Assembly (NCBI RefSeq): GCF_001552215.1
Contig: NZ_BCQT01000011.1
Span: 248,001 to 312,000, forward strand
DNA: 64,000 nucleotides
Direction of reading: 5' to 3'
Origin: Actinomadura macra NBRC 14102
Lineage (GTDB): Bacteria > Actinomycetota > Actinomycetes > Streptosporangiales > Streptosporangiaceae
Part shown: piece after piece, positions 7,840 through 19,200 of the stretch
How positions within the stretch are numbered: the stretch's first letter is position 1
Layout of the letters: every line of letters begins with the position of its first letter
Notes under the pieces: generated by a model
The model's input: the letters and a program-made list of their open reading frames with translations, nothing else
Databases searched by the model: none
Told to the model about the DNA's origin: nothing
Made by a program: the position numbers and the translations under genes

Positions 7840-8883
7840 TCACAACTCGGCGAGGCGGCGACGGCGGACGAGCGCGATGAAGACCGGCACGCCGATGAAC
7901 GCCGCCACGATGCCCACGTCGAGCTCCTGGGGGCGTACCACGACTCGCGCGGCGATGTCGGCGCCCAGCAACAGACAGGGGGCCAGTACGGCGGTCAGCG
8001 GCAGGAGCCACCGCTGGTCCGGCCCGCTGATCGCGCGCACGGCGTGCGGGACCACCAGCCCGATGAAGACGATCGGGCCCGCGACGGCGACGGCCGCGCC
8101 GGTCAGCAGCACCACCGCGACGGCGCCCTGCAGGCGGATGAGCCGCAGCCGCCGGCCCAGCGAGGTGGCCACGTCGTCGCCGAGCGCGATGTTGTTCAGC
8201 GCGGGCGCGATGCTCAGCGCCAGCACCGCGCCGACCGCGAGGAACGGCAGCACCTGCACGATGAGTGCGGTGTTCTGGCCGGCCAGCGACCCGGCCGACC
8301 AGAAGCGGTACCGGTTGAGCACCTGCGGGTCGATCAGCGAGACCCCGCGGGTCACCGACTCCAGCAGGAACGTGACGGCGATCCCGGCGAGCGCCAGCTT
8401 GACCGGTGTCTGCCCGCCGCGGCCGAGCCCGCCCAGCACGTAGACCGCGACGCTGGCGACCAGCGCTCCAGCGAAGGCAAACCAGACGTAACCATACAGA
8501 GAGGTCATGCCTCCCAGTCCTACGGCGAGCATCAGCGCGAAGGCGGCGCCCGCACTGACGCCCAGGAGTCCTGGATCGGCCAGCGGGTTGCGGGTCAACG
8601 CCTGCATGACCGCGCCGCCGAGCCCCAGCGCGGCCCCGGCGAGCACGCCGAGAACGGTCCGCGGTACGCGCACGTCCCACACGATGGTGGCGGTCGCTGT
8701 GTCGTGCGGGCCGGTGAGCGCCCGTACGACCTGGTCGAGGGGGATCTGCCTGCTGCCGACCGCGATCGACAGCAGGCACAGAAAGCCGAGGAGCGCGAGC
8801 GTTCCCGCCAGCATCGCGGGACGCCGCACCTGAAGACGTCCAACTCGGGGGCCGGAGGGAAGGGCTTCTTCCGCCACATGCAT
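7840..8883 (-). CDS. Ferric-siderophore ABC permease (FecCD family, FepD-like)
   Basis: About 347 aa from ATG 8883. The frame stays open to a TTG at 8934, but that start would run into an iron box. FecCD features include GAVMQALTRNPLADPGLLGV, GLVVPHAVR and the ending VGIVAAFIGVPVFIALVRRR. First gene of the leftward importer operon; its promoter region holds two iron boxes shared with the divergent binding protein. Confidence 0.88.
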   Translation of the reverse strand: MHVAEEALPSGPRVGRLQVRRPAMLAGTLALLGFLCLLSIAVGSRQIPLDQVVRALTGPHDTATATIVWDVRVPRTVLGVLAGAALGLGGAVMQALTRNPLADPGLLGVSAGAAFALMLAVGLGGMTSLYGYVWFAFAGALVASVAVYVLGGLGRGGQTPVKLALAGIAVTFLLESVTRGVSLIDPQVLNRYRFWSAGSLAGQNTALIVQVLPFLAVGAVLALSIAPALNNIALGDDVATSLGRRLRLIRLQGAVAVVLLTGAAVAVAGPIVFIGLVVPHAVRAISGPDQRWLLPLTAVLAPCLLLGADIAARVVVRPQELDVGIVAAFIGVPVFIALVRRRRLAEL

Positions 8884-8926
8884 CACAACCTGTCGGGTGC
8901 GAGGTGCCCGGCCACGAGTCGGCGAG

Positions 8927-8945
8927 TTAGGCAAGTCATACCTTA
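8927..8945. promoter_or_regulatory. Iron box (secondary)
   Basis: TTAGGCAAGTCATACCTTA is a recognisable but weaker iron box on the permease side of the divergent region. Its first base is 40 bp from that of the strong box at 8967. Confidence 0.6.
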
Positions 8946-8966
8946 TAGGACCGGTTGGTTTTGTGA

Positions 8967-8985
8967 TTAGGTAAGGCTTACCTTA
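8967..8985. promoter_or_regulatory. Iron box (strong) upstream of the binding protein-NRPS operon
   Basis: TTAGGTAAGGCTTACCTTA is a near-perfect palindrome of the IdeR/DmdR type, 95 bp before the lipoprotein start. It should give iron repression of the rightward binding-protein-NRPS-mbtH operon and, with the box at 8927, of the leftward importer. Confidence 0.88.
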
Positions 8986-9080
8986 GCATCGCGCCGACGC
9001 CAAGCTTCGGAGGTTGGCCCGCCTTGCCCGATGCCGTCCCATGCCTTGCCCCACACAACACGATCCCTGAAGGGGAGCTG

Positions 9081-10115
9081 ATGTCCCCAACATCGCATTC
9101 GATCGCAGGCCAGCCGTCCGCCAGAAAGTTCACCGTTCTGCTCGTCGCCGCACTGCTCTTGACACTGGGCCTGGCCGCTTGTGGCGAGAGCGAGAAGACG
9201 GACTCAGGCGGCGGGCAGGCCGCGCCCGGCGTCGGCTTCCCGGTCAGCATCCAGCACAAGTACGGGACGACCGAGATCAAGGCTTCTCCCCGGCGGGTGG
9301 TGACCGTCGGGATGACCGACCAGGACGCGGTGCTGGCGCTTGGCGTCAAGCCCGTGGGCGCCGTGGAGTTCTCAGGACTCGGTCTGGCCATCGACAAGTT
9401 CCCATGGAGCGCGGCAAAGTGGGGCGGCGCCCCGCCCAAGATCGTCGGGGCACGCGAGGACCTCAAGTTCGAGCAGATCGCGGCGCTGCGACCCGACCTC
9501 ATCATCGGCCTTTACACGGGCATGAAGAAGGAGCAGTACGACAAGCTCGCCAAGATCGCCCCCACCGTCGCGCAGTCGGGCAAGTACGCCGACTACGCGA
9601 TGCCATGGAAGGACATGACCCTGGTCACCGGGCAGGCGCTCGGTAAGGAGGCGCAGGCCAAGGGCCTCGTTGCCGCCGTCGAACAGCGGTTCGCCCAGGC
9701 GCGCCAGCAGAACCCGCAGCTCGTGGGGAAGACCTTCGCCATCGCCGACCCGTTCAAGCCCGGCCAGTACGCGGTGTTCGGCCCCACCGACCCCAAGGTG
9801 GAGATCCTGCGGAGCCTGGGCCTGACCGTCCCGAACGGGATTGCCCAGGCGGCGGGCAAGGAGCAGGCTGCCGTGATCGGCTCGGAGCGGCTGGACATGG
9901 TGGACGTGGACCGGCTGGTCTTCCTCAGTTCCCTCCCCAACGCCCAGAAGATGGTCGAGGGCGACAAGGTGTACGCCGGGCTGAAAGTGGCCAAGGAGAA
10001 CCGCGCGGTGTTCGTGCCGTACAACCCGACCGGCGCGGCGATCTCCTTCAACACGGTGCTGAGTGTCCCCTACGCCATCGACCAGATCGTGCCGCTGCTG
10101 ACCAGATCAGGCTGA
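9081..10115 (+). CDS. Ferric-siderophore-binding lipoprotein (FepB-like)
   Basis: 344 aa from ATG 9081, chosen for the GGGGAG upstream; the frame extends back to 9024. An N-terminal hydrophobic stretch ends in the lipobox LGLAAC, so Cys34 is the predicted lipidated residue. The mature part follows the periplasmic-binding-protein class III pattern: SPRRVVTVGMTDQDAVLALGV, ALRPDLIIGL, and a late KENRAVFVPYN segment. It captures the ferric siderophore at the cell surface for the divergently encoded FecCD/FepC importer. The NRPS begins 91 bp downstream on the same strand. Confidence 0.9.
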   Translation: MSPTSHSIAGQPSARKFTVLLVAALLLTLGLAACGESEKTDSGGGQAAPGVGFPVSIQHKYGTTEIKASPRRVVTVGMTDQDAVLALGVKPVGAVEFSGLGLAIDKFPWSAAKWGGAPPKIVGAREDLKFEQIAALRPDLIIGLYTGMKKEQYDKLAKIAPTVAQSGKYADYAMPWKDMTLVTGQALGKEAQAKGLVAAVEQRFAQARQQNPQLVGKTFAIADPFKPGQYAVFGPTDPKVEILRSLGLTVPNGIAQAAGKEQAAVIGSERLDMVDVDRLVFLSSLPNAQKMVEGDKVYAGLKVAKENRAVFVPYNPTGAAISFNTVLSVPYAIDQIVPLLTRSG

Positions 10116-10206
10116 CCCTGACCCGCGGGTGGTCGGTCCGGTGCCGGCCTCGCCCGGCCACCTGATGCGCGCGCAGGTGTTCTCAGATCGTGTCGGAGGT
10201 GCGGTT

Positions 10207-13200
10207 GTGACTCAGGAGATCCACGTGGGGCAGGGCGCGGAGCCGTCGCCCGCCGGGCCGTCCCCGGAAGAACGGCACCGCATGCTCGTGGAGTGGAACG
10301 ACACCGAATGCCGGGTGCCGCCGACGACGCTGCCCGCGAAGTTCGAGGCACGGGTGCGCGAGAATCCGGACGCGGTGGCGCTGGTCTTCGACGACATCGA
10401 ACTGACCTACGCGCAGGTGAACGCGCGCGCGAACAAGCTGGCACACGTCCTCATCGAGCGCGGTGTCGGTCCGGAGCGGTTCGTGGCGCTGGCGCTGGCG
10501 CGTACGCCGGAGATGATCGTCGCCGAGCTGGCCGTGCTCAAGGCGGGCGGTGCCTACCTCCCGCTCGACCCGGACTACCCCGCCGAACGTCTCGCCTTCA
10601 TGCTGGGCGACGCGAAGCCGGTCTGCCTGGTCACCACGCACGCCTTGGCGGAGGCCGTCCCGGACGTCGCGGAGACGTCGCGGGTGCTGCTGGACGATCC
10701 GCGGATCGCCGCCGGGCTCGACGCCAGCCCCGCAACCGACCCGCAGGTCGCGCTACAGGTGCGGAACGCGGCGTACGTGATCTATACGTCCGGGTCCACC
10801 GGGCGGCCCAAGGGCGTCGTGGTCACGCACTCCGGCGTCGCGAAGCTGGTGGCCACCCAGACCGAGCGGTTCGGAGTCGGGCCGCACAGCAGGGTCCTGC
10901 AGTTCGCCTCGCCCAGCTTCGACGTCGCCTTCTGGGACCTGTGCCTGGGCCTGCTCTCGGGCGGCCGCCTGGTGATCGTCCCGTCCGAACGCCGGGTACC
11001 GGGACCGGAGCTGTCCGAATACGCCCACGCGCATGGCGTCGACTTCATGATTCTGCCTCCCGCGCTGCTCACCACGATGCCGGAGGACTGCACGCTTCCG
11101 GAGAACGCCACGCTCCTGGCCGGGACGGAGCGGGTGTCCGCGGAGCTGGTCGCCCGCTGGTCGCCGGGACGGCGCATGTTCAACGCCTACGGGCCGACCG
11201 AGGCCACGGTGAACTCGACGCTGGGGGAGTGCCCGGACGACCCGCCGCCGGGATCGGCGGTGCCGATCGGGCGGCCGGACCCGGGCACGCGCGCCTACGT
11301 GCTGGACGACGCGCTGCGTCCCGCACCCGTCGGCGTGACGGGAGAGCTGTACCTCGGCGGCTCGGGACTGGCCCGCGGCTACCTCAACCGGCCCGGGCAG
11401 ACCTCGGAGCGGTTCGTGGCCGATCCGTTCGGGGAACCGGGCGAACGGCTGTACCGCACCGGAGACGTGGTGCGCTGGCGATCCGACGGCCAGTTGGAGT
11501 TCGTCGGACGCGCCGACGACCAGGTGAAGATCCGCGGCTTCCGCGTCGAAACCGGCGAGATCGAGGCCGCGCTCGGCGCGCATCCGTCCGTCGCCCAGAC
11601 GGCGGTCACCGTCCGCGAGGACCGGCCCGGCGATCGGCGCCTGGTCGCCTATGTCGTCCCGGCCACCGGATCGGGTCCACGCCGGGACGAGCGCCGTGAG
11701 CGTAGCCAGGTCGACGACTGGAAGAGGCTGCACGAACTGCTCTACTCCGCCGTGCGGACCGAGAAGGGCGGCCTCAGGGAGAGCTTCACCGGCTGGAACA
11801 GCACCTACGACGGCCGGCCCATCCCGCTGGAGGAGATGCGGGAATGGCGGGACGCGACGATCGACCGGATCATGTCGCTGCGTCCGCGCCGGGTCCTGGA
11901 GATCGGCGTCGGGAGCGGGCTGATCCTGTCGCGGGTCGCGCCGCACTGCGAGTCCTATTGGGGCACAGATCTGTCCGAGGAGGCGATCACCGCCCTGCGC
12001 GGCCAGGTGGACGCGGTCGCCGACCTCGCCGGACGGGTGGAGCTGCGGGCCCAGCCCGCGCACGATTTCGACGGCCTACCCCGCGCGCACTTCGACACGG
12101 TCGTCATCAACTCGGTGGTGCAGTACTTCCCGAGCGCCGACTACCTCGTCCAGGTGCTGCGCTCAGCCGTGGACCTTCTCGCCCCTGGCGGGAGCGTGTT
12201 CGTGGGGGACGTGCGCAACCTGCGGCTGTTGCGCTGCCTCCGTTCGGCCGTGGAGGTGCACCGCGCCGCCGAAGACGCGGCCCTGCCGGACCTGCGCGCG
12301 GCGGCCGAGCAGGCGGTGCGCTGGGAGGGCGAGCTGCTGCTCGACCCCGACTTCTTTCCCGCGCTGGCGTGCGGCGTCGATGGCGTTCGCGGCGTGGACG
12401 TGCGCGTCAAGCGCGCCCGGCACCACAACGAACTGAGCCGGTACCGCTACGACGTGGTGCTGCGTACCGGTCCGGGGCCGGAACCGTCACGAGCCGTGGA
12501 GATGCGCTGGGGGACGGACGTCGCCGATCCGGCTGCCCTGAGGGATCGGCTGGCCGAGCGGCCGCCGATGCTGCGGGTCAGCGGCGTGCCGAATGCCCGT
12601 CTGGCCGAGGATTTGGCGGCGGTGCGGACGCTGTGGCCCGACGAGGGAGTTTCCGGGGGGATCGACCCGGAGGCACTGTGGGGCCTCGGCGAGGAATTCG
12701 GCTACACCACGGCCGTGACGTGGTCGGGCACCGGGACGGACGGGGCGATCGACGTGGTCTTCGCCGACGCCGATGCGGAGCCGGGTGAGATCTACCGCCC
12801 CGCCGGCGATGGCGACCTGGCCGCGCCGGCCGCGTACGCCAACACGCCGTCGGGCTTCCGCGACGTGGGTGCGCTGGTCCATTCCCTGCGCGCGCACCTT
12901 CGGAGCCGGCTGCCCGCCTACATGGTGCCCGCCGCGTTCGTGCCGCTCGTGGAGCTTCCGGTGCTGCCCAGCGGCAAGCTCGACCGTGAGGCACTGCCCG
13001 CCCCCGACTACGGCGCGCTTGCCTCCTCCCGCCGCGAGGCCGGCGCCGCCGTCTCGATCGACGGCGAGACCCGGCAGGTCAAGGATGAGGACCGCCGGGC
13101 ACGCGAGGAGATCCTGCGCGGCGTGTACGCCGAGGTGCTCGCCGCGCCGGAGGTCGGCGTCGAGGACGACTTCATCGAGCTGGGCGGGGACAGCATCCTG

Positions 13201-16200
13201 GCGATCCAGGTGCTCATCCGCGCTCGCGCGGCCGGTCTGAGCCTGTCCGCCGGTGACGTCTTCCGGAACCGCACCGTCGCCGCGCTCGCATTGGCGGCAT
13301 CGGCCGGGCCCGGCCCCGCCGCAGGTTCCTCGCGAGACGACGAGGAGCCGCTCGTCAGGCTCGGGGGGGAGGACGTCCGAGAGCTCACCCGGCTGGCCGG
13401 GGACATCGACGAGGTGCTTCCCCTCACCCCGCTCCAGGAGGGCTTCCTCTTCCACACGCTGGTCGACGGGAGGTCCGGCAACGTCTACGTCGTCCAGCAC
13501 GTCATCGACCTGCGCGGCCCCGTGGACGGTTCGGCGCTGCGCCGGGCGGCGCAGGCCGTGCTCGACCGCCATGCCCCGCTCCGCGCCGGGTTCGGCAGGC
13601 TGGCCGACGGCCGCGTGGTCCAGTTCATCCCGAAGAACCCGGCCACCCTGCCATGGCGGGAGGTCGATCTGAGCGACCTCGACCCGGACGAGCGGGACGT
13701 GCGCGCGGCGGCCGTCGTGGCCGAGGAGAACGCCCTCGGATTCGACCTCGAACGCCCGCCGCTCCTGCGCTGCACGCTGGTGCGGCACGACCCCGACCAC
13801 CATTCGCTGGTGCTGATGTTCCACCACATCGTGGCGGACGGCTGGTCAGTGCAGATCATGCTCCGCGAGCTGCTCGAATCCTACGACGCGTCCGAGGATG
13901 GAGAACCACGCCGGCTTCCTGCGGTCACCCCCTACCGGAATTACCTCGCCTGGCTGGCGCGGCGTGACCGCGAGGCGGGGCTGGCCGCCTGGCGGAAGGC
14001 GCTCGACGATCTACCGGGCCCGACCAGGCTGGCCGAGGTCCTGCCGATCCCGCCCGGCGAGGACGCGGAGGGCCGTCGCAGGGCCGAGGTCCGCCTGGAG
14101 CTGTCCGAGGAGACCACCGCCGCCCTCACTGCCTGCGCACGGCGGTACGGGTTCACGCTCGGCACCCTCGTGCAGGGTGCGTGGGGCCTGCTCCTCGGCC
14201 GGATGACCGGCCGCGGTGACGTGGTGTTCGGCACGGCCGTCTCCGGCCGCGCCGCCGACCTGGACGGCATCGAGTCGATGGTCGGTATGTTCGTCAACAC
14301 GCTGCCGGTACGGATGTGGTGGCGTCCCGGACAGCCGCTCGCGGAAGCGTTGACCCTCCTGCAGAGCGAGCAGTCCGCCCTGCTCGACCACCAGTATCTC
14401 GGGCTGGCGCCCATCCAGCGGCTCACCGGGTCAGGCGACCTTTTCGACACCCTCGTCGTGCTGGAGAACTACCCCGGCGAGCACGATCTGACCGACCCCT
14501 CGGGCACCATCGCGATCACCGGTATCGACTTCACCAACGTGGAGCAGTACCCGCTCGCCCTGATCGTCCTGCCGGGCCGCAGGCTGGCGCTGCGAATCGA
14601 CCACGACGCCGCCAGGCTCGCCCGCGCCACCGCCCAGCGGATCGCCGAGCGCCTGACCGCGGTCTTGGCGGTCATGGCCACGGATCCCGGCCGTCCGGTC
14701 GCTCGGGTCGAGCCGCCGAAGCCGGACGAGGGAACCCACGCCGCGCTCCTCACGGAACCACGCGCGGTGCCCGCCCCCACGCTGGACGCGGTGATCGCCG
14801 CGCAGGCCGCCAGAACCCCGGCGGCGACGGCGGTCATCGGTGACGCAGGCCAGGGGACGGCGACACTGACCTATGCCGAACTGGACCGGCAGGCGCAGGC
14901 CCTCGCACAGCGGCTACGCGCGCGGGGGACGCGGCCGGGCGAGATCGTCGCGGTCGCGTTGCCCCGCTCGACCGACCTGGTGGTCGCCCTGCTCGGAGTG
15001 CTGAAGGCGGGCGCGGCCTACCTTCCGCTCGACATCGACCAGCCGGTGAACCGGCTGGCGTACATGATCGAAGACTCGGGCGCCCGCACCGTCCTCACGT
15101 CCCGGGAGGCCGCCGCGCGGCTCCCGAACCCCGACGGCGTGTCGCCGTTCTTCCTCGACGACGGAGATGTTCCGGACGGATCGAGCAAAGCCGCGGACGC
15201 GGGACACGGCCCGGACCACCCCGCCTATCTCATCTACACCTCGGGGTCCACGGGTCTGCCCAAGGGCGTGCTCGTCCCGCACCGCGCCATCGTGAGCCAG
15301 CTCACCTGGTTGACGGAGCGGGTCTCGCTCGGGGCCGACGACCGGGTGCTGCACCATCTGTCGGCGAGCTTCGACGCCTCACTGCTGGAGCTCTTCTGGC
15401 CGCTGTGCGCGGGGGCGGGGATCGTGCCGGCCCGTCCGGGGGGCCAGCGCGACGCCGCCTACCTCGCGGGCCTCATCCGCGAGCACCGCGTCACCACGAT
15501 GGCGATGGTGCCGTCGCTGCTGGCGGCGTTCCTGCAGTCCGCCGAGGACGCGGACGATCTGGAAGGGACCCGGAGCCTGCGCCGTGTCTTCAGCGGCGGC
15601 GAGGCGCTCACCGCCGAGTTCGCCGAACGGTGGCGCGAAGCGACCGGCGTGCCGATGTACAACGTGTACGGGCCCACCGAGACGACCGTCCAGGTCAGCT
15701 ACTGGAAGCACGACGGCGCCGTCCAGGCCGGGCCGGTGCCGATCGGGCGGCCGGTCGCGGGCACCCGCCTGTACGTCCTGGACGAGGCACTGCGTCCCGT
15801 GCCGCCGGGCGCGGCGGGCGAACTCTACGTCGCCGGGATCCAGGTCGCCCACGGCTACCAGGGGCGCTGCCGCATGACGGCGGAGCGGTTCGTCGCCGAC
15901 CCGTTCGGGACACCGGGCGAGCGCATGTACCGCACCGGCGACCTCGTGCGCCGCCACGTGCGGGACGACGGTGACGGGTACCTCACCTACGTCGGCCGGG
16001 TGGACCGGCAGGTCAAGGTGCGCGGCAACCGGATCGAGCTGGGCGAGGTCGAGGCGGGGGTCGCCGCGGAGCGGGGCGTCCGGCGCGCCGCGGTGGTCGA
16101 CCGGCGCGACGGGCCGGGTGGCGTGCGGCTGGTCGCCTATGTGGTGCCGTCGCCCGACGTTTCCCTGGACCCCGAAGTGCTGCGGGAGTCCCTGGCCCGG

Positions 16201-19200
16201 ACGCTGCCGGAGCCGATGGTCCCGGCGGCGGTCGTCGTGCTCGGCGAGCTTCCGCTGACCCCGGGCGGCAAGATCGACCGGGCGGCGCTGCCCGCGCCGG
16301 AGCCGGTGGCGGGGCGGGAGGCGGCACGCGCGCCGCGCAACGCCCGCGAGCGCCTGCTCTGCGAGATCTTCGCCGAGGTGCTGCAGACCGGCGAGGTCGG
16401 CATCGACGACGACTTCTTCTCGCTGGGCGGCGACAGCATTCTGTCCATCGTGCTCTCCGGCCGGGCACACCGCGCCGGGCTGGCCATCGCTCCGCAGCAG
16501 GTGTTCGAGCACCGTACCCCCTCGGACCTGGCCACCTCGGCGACGCTGATCGCCGAGGTGGCCAGGTCCGGCCCGCAGGAACCCCTGATCTCCCTGACGG
16601 ACGAGGAGAGGGAACGGCTGGCGGAGCTGAGCCCGGTGCCGGTCGAAGAGGTCTGGCCGCTCTCTCCCCTCCAGGAAGGCCTGTTCTTCCATTCCAGCTA
16701 TGACACCGGCGCGCTTGACGTCTACACCGCCCAGGTCACCTTCGACTTCCCTCACCGCGTCGACGCCGCTCGTCTGCGCACCGCGTGCGAGGCGGTGCTG
16801 GCCCGCCACACCGCGCTGCGCGCCGGGTACACGGGCGATGGGCTCCGGCAACCGGTGCAGTTCATCGGCGCCGAACCCGGAGCGCCGCTGGAGGAGATCG
16901 ACCTGTCCGGGCTGGGGCCCGGACAGCGGCAGGAGGCGATCGACCGCATCCTGGCCGAGGACCGCAGGCGGCGGTTCGACCTGGCCCGGCCGCCGCTGTT
17001 CCGGCTGCTGCTGATCCGGCTCGGTGACGGCACCGACCGGCTCGTGATCACCCACCACCTGATCCTGTGGGACGGGTGGTCGGCGTGGCTGTTCTTCGAG
17101 CAGCTCATCGCCCTCTACGAGCGCCGCGGCGACTCCTCCGGCCTGCCCCCGACCGGCTCATACCGGGACTACCTGGCCTGGCTGAACGAGCAGGACTCCG
17201 GCGGCGCCGCGGCCGCATGGCGGCAGGCGCTGACGGGCCTGGAGGAACCGACGCTGGTGGGCCCGGTGGACCGGGCACTGGAGCCGGTCATCCCGGATCG
17301 CCGCCGGGCCGAGCTGTCCGAGCCGCTCACCGAGCGGCTGTACGCGGCGGTGCGCCGCCACGGGCTGACTCTGAACACGGTGTTCAGCACGGCGTGGGCG
17401 CTGGTGCTGTCCAACGCCACGGGCCGCGGCGACGTGGTGTTCGGGACGGCCGTTGCCGGGAGGCCGGGGGACGTGCCCCACGTGGAGAGCGTCATCGGGA
17501 TGTTCCTCAACACCGTCCCCGTCCGCGTCGCGTTGGACCCGCGCGAAACGGTCCCGGACCTGCTGCGGCGGGCCCAGCGCGAGCGGGCCGCGCTCATGCC
17601 GCACGACTATCTGGGCCTGAGGGACATCCAGCAGGCGGCCGGGCACGCCCGGCTCTTCGACACCCTCTACGTGCTGCAGAACCTCGGCGACGAGGACGAC
17701 ATGGCCGAACTTCAGCGGCGCCACGGCATCGTGGAGGCCGAGGGCCTGGACGCCACGCACTACCCGATCACCCTCGTCGTGACGCCCGGGCTCCCGGTGC
17801 GGATGAAGCTGGACCACCGTCCCGACGTGATCGACCGCAGGTTCGCCGAGTCCCTGCTCCGGCGCTTCACGACCGTGATCGAACGGCTGGTGGACGGCCT
17901 GGGCGAAGAGGCGCCCTCGCGTATCGGCTCGATCGACCTGCTCCAGCCGCGGGAGTGGCAGGCCCTGGCAGCCGAATGGGACGCCACTCGCCGCCCCGTG
18001 CCCAACGAGACCGTCTCGGAGATGCTGGCGGCACAGGCCGCACGCACTCCCGGCGAGGTGGCCGTCCTCGCGAAGGAAGAGACGCTCACCTACGCGGAGC
18101 TGGACGCCCGCGTCAACCGGCTGGCCCGGCTGCTGCTGTCGAGCGGCGCCGCCCCCGAACGGGTGGTGGCGCTGGGGCTGCCGCGCTCGGCCGACATGGT
18201 CGCGGCACTGTTCGCGGTGCTGCGTACCGGTGCCGCGTACCTGCCGCTGGAGCTGGACCACCCGGCCGAGCGTCTTGCGGACATGCTCACCGACGCCGAG
18301 CCCGTCTGCGTCCTGACGACGACGGCCGTCGCCGCGTCCGTCCTGGGCGGCGTGCCGCACCCGAAGATCGCGCTGGACGACCCGGCGGTCGCCGCGGAAC
18401 TCGCGTCCCTCTCCGGCGACGAGATCAACGACGCCGAGCGGCCGGGCTTCGAGCGCACCCGCCCAGACCGTCTGGAGCACCCGGCGTACGTCATCTACAC
18501 CTCCGGTTCCACCGGCCGCCCGAAGGGCGTGGTCACGCCGTACCGCGGGCTGACCAACATGCAGCTGAACCACCGGGAGGCGATCTTCGATCCGGCGATC
18601 GCCTCGGTCGCCGGGCGGCCGGACGGGGCCGGTCGGTCGGGTGAGGCACGGCGGCGGCTGCGGATCGCGCACACGGTGTCGTTCGCCTTCGACATGTCGT
18701 GGGAGGAACTCCTCTGGCTGGTCGAGGGGCACGAGGTCCACATCTGCGACGAGGATCTGCGCCGCGACGCCGAAGCGCTGGTGGCGTACTGCGACCGGCA
18801 TCAGGTGGACGTCGTCAACGTCACGCCGACGTACGCGCACCACCTCATCGAGGAAGGACTCCTCGACCACGACCCCGATGCCGGGCGGCACCGCCCGGTA
18901 CTGGTGCTGCTGGGCGGCGAGGCGGTCACCGAGACGGTCTGGGCCCGGCTCCGCGACACCGAGGGCACGTTCGGCTACAACCTGTACGGCCCGACCGAGT
19001 ACACGATTAACACGCTCGGCGGCGGAACCCGCGACAGCGACACCCCGACCGTGGGCCGTCCGATCTGGAACACCCGCGCGTACGTGCTGGACGCGGCGCT
19101 GCGCCCGGTGCCGGACGGGGCGCCCGGCGAGCTCTACATCGCGGGCATCGGCCTGGCCCGCGGCTACCACCGCCGCCCCGGGCTGACCGCGGAGAGGTTC

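Noticed and set aside
10129..10206. Upstream start of the NRPS at GTG 10129 or ATG 10165
   Set aside because: GTG 10207 has GGAGG at ideal distance; the extra N-terminal residues show no conserved feature.
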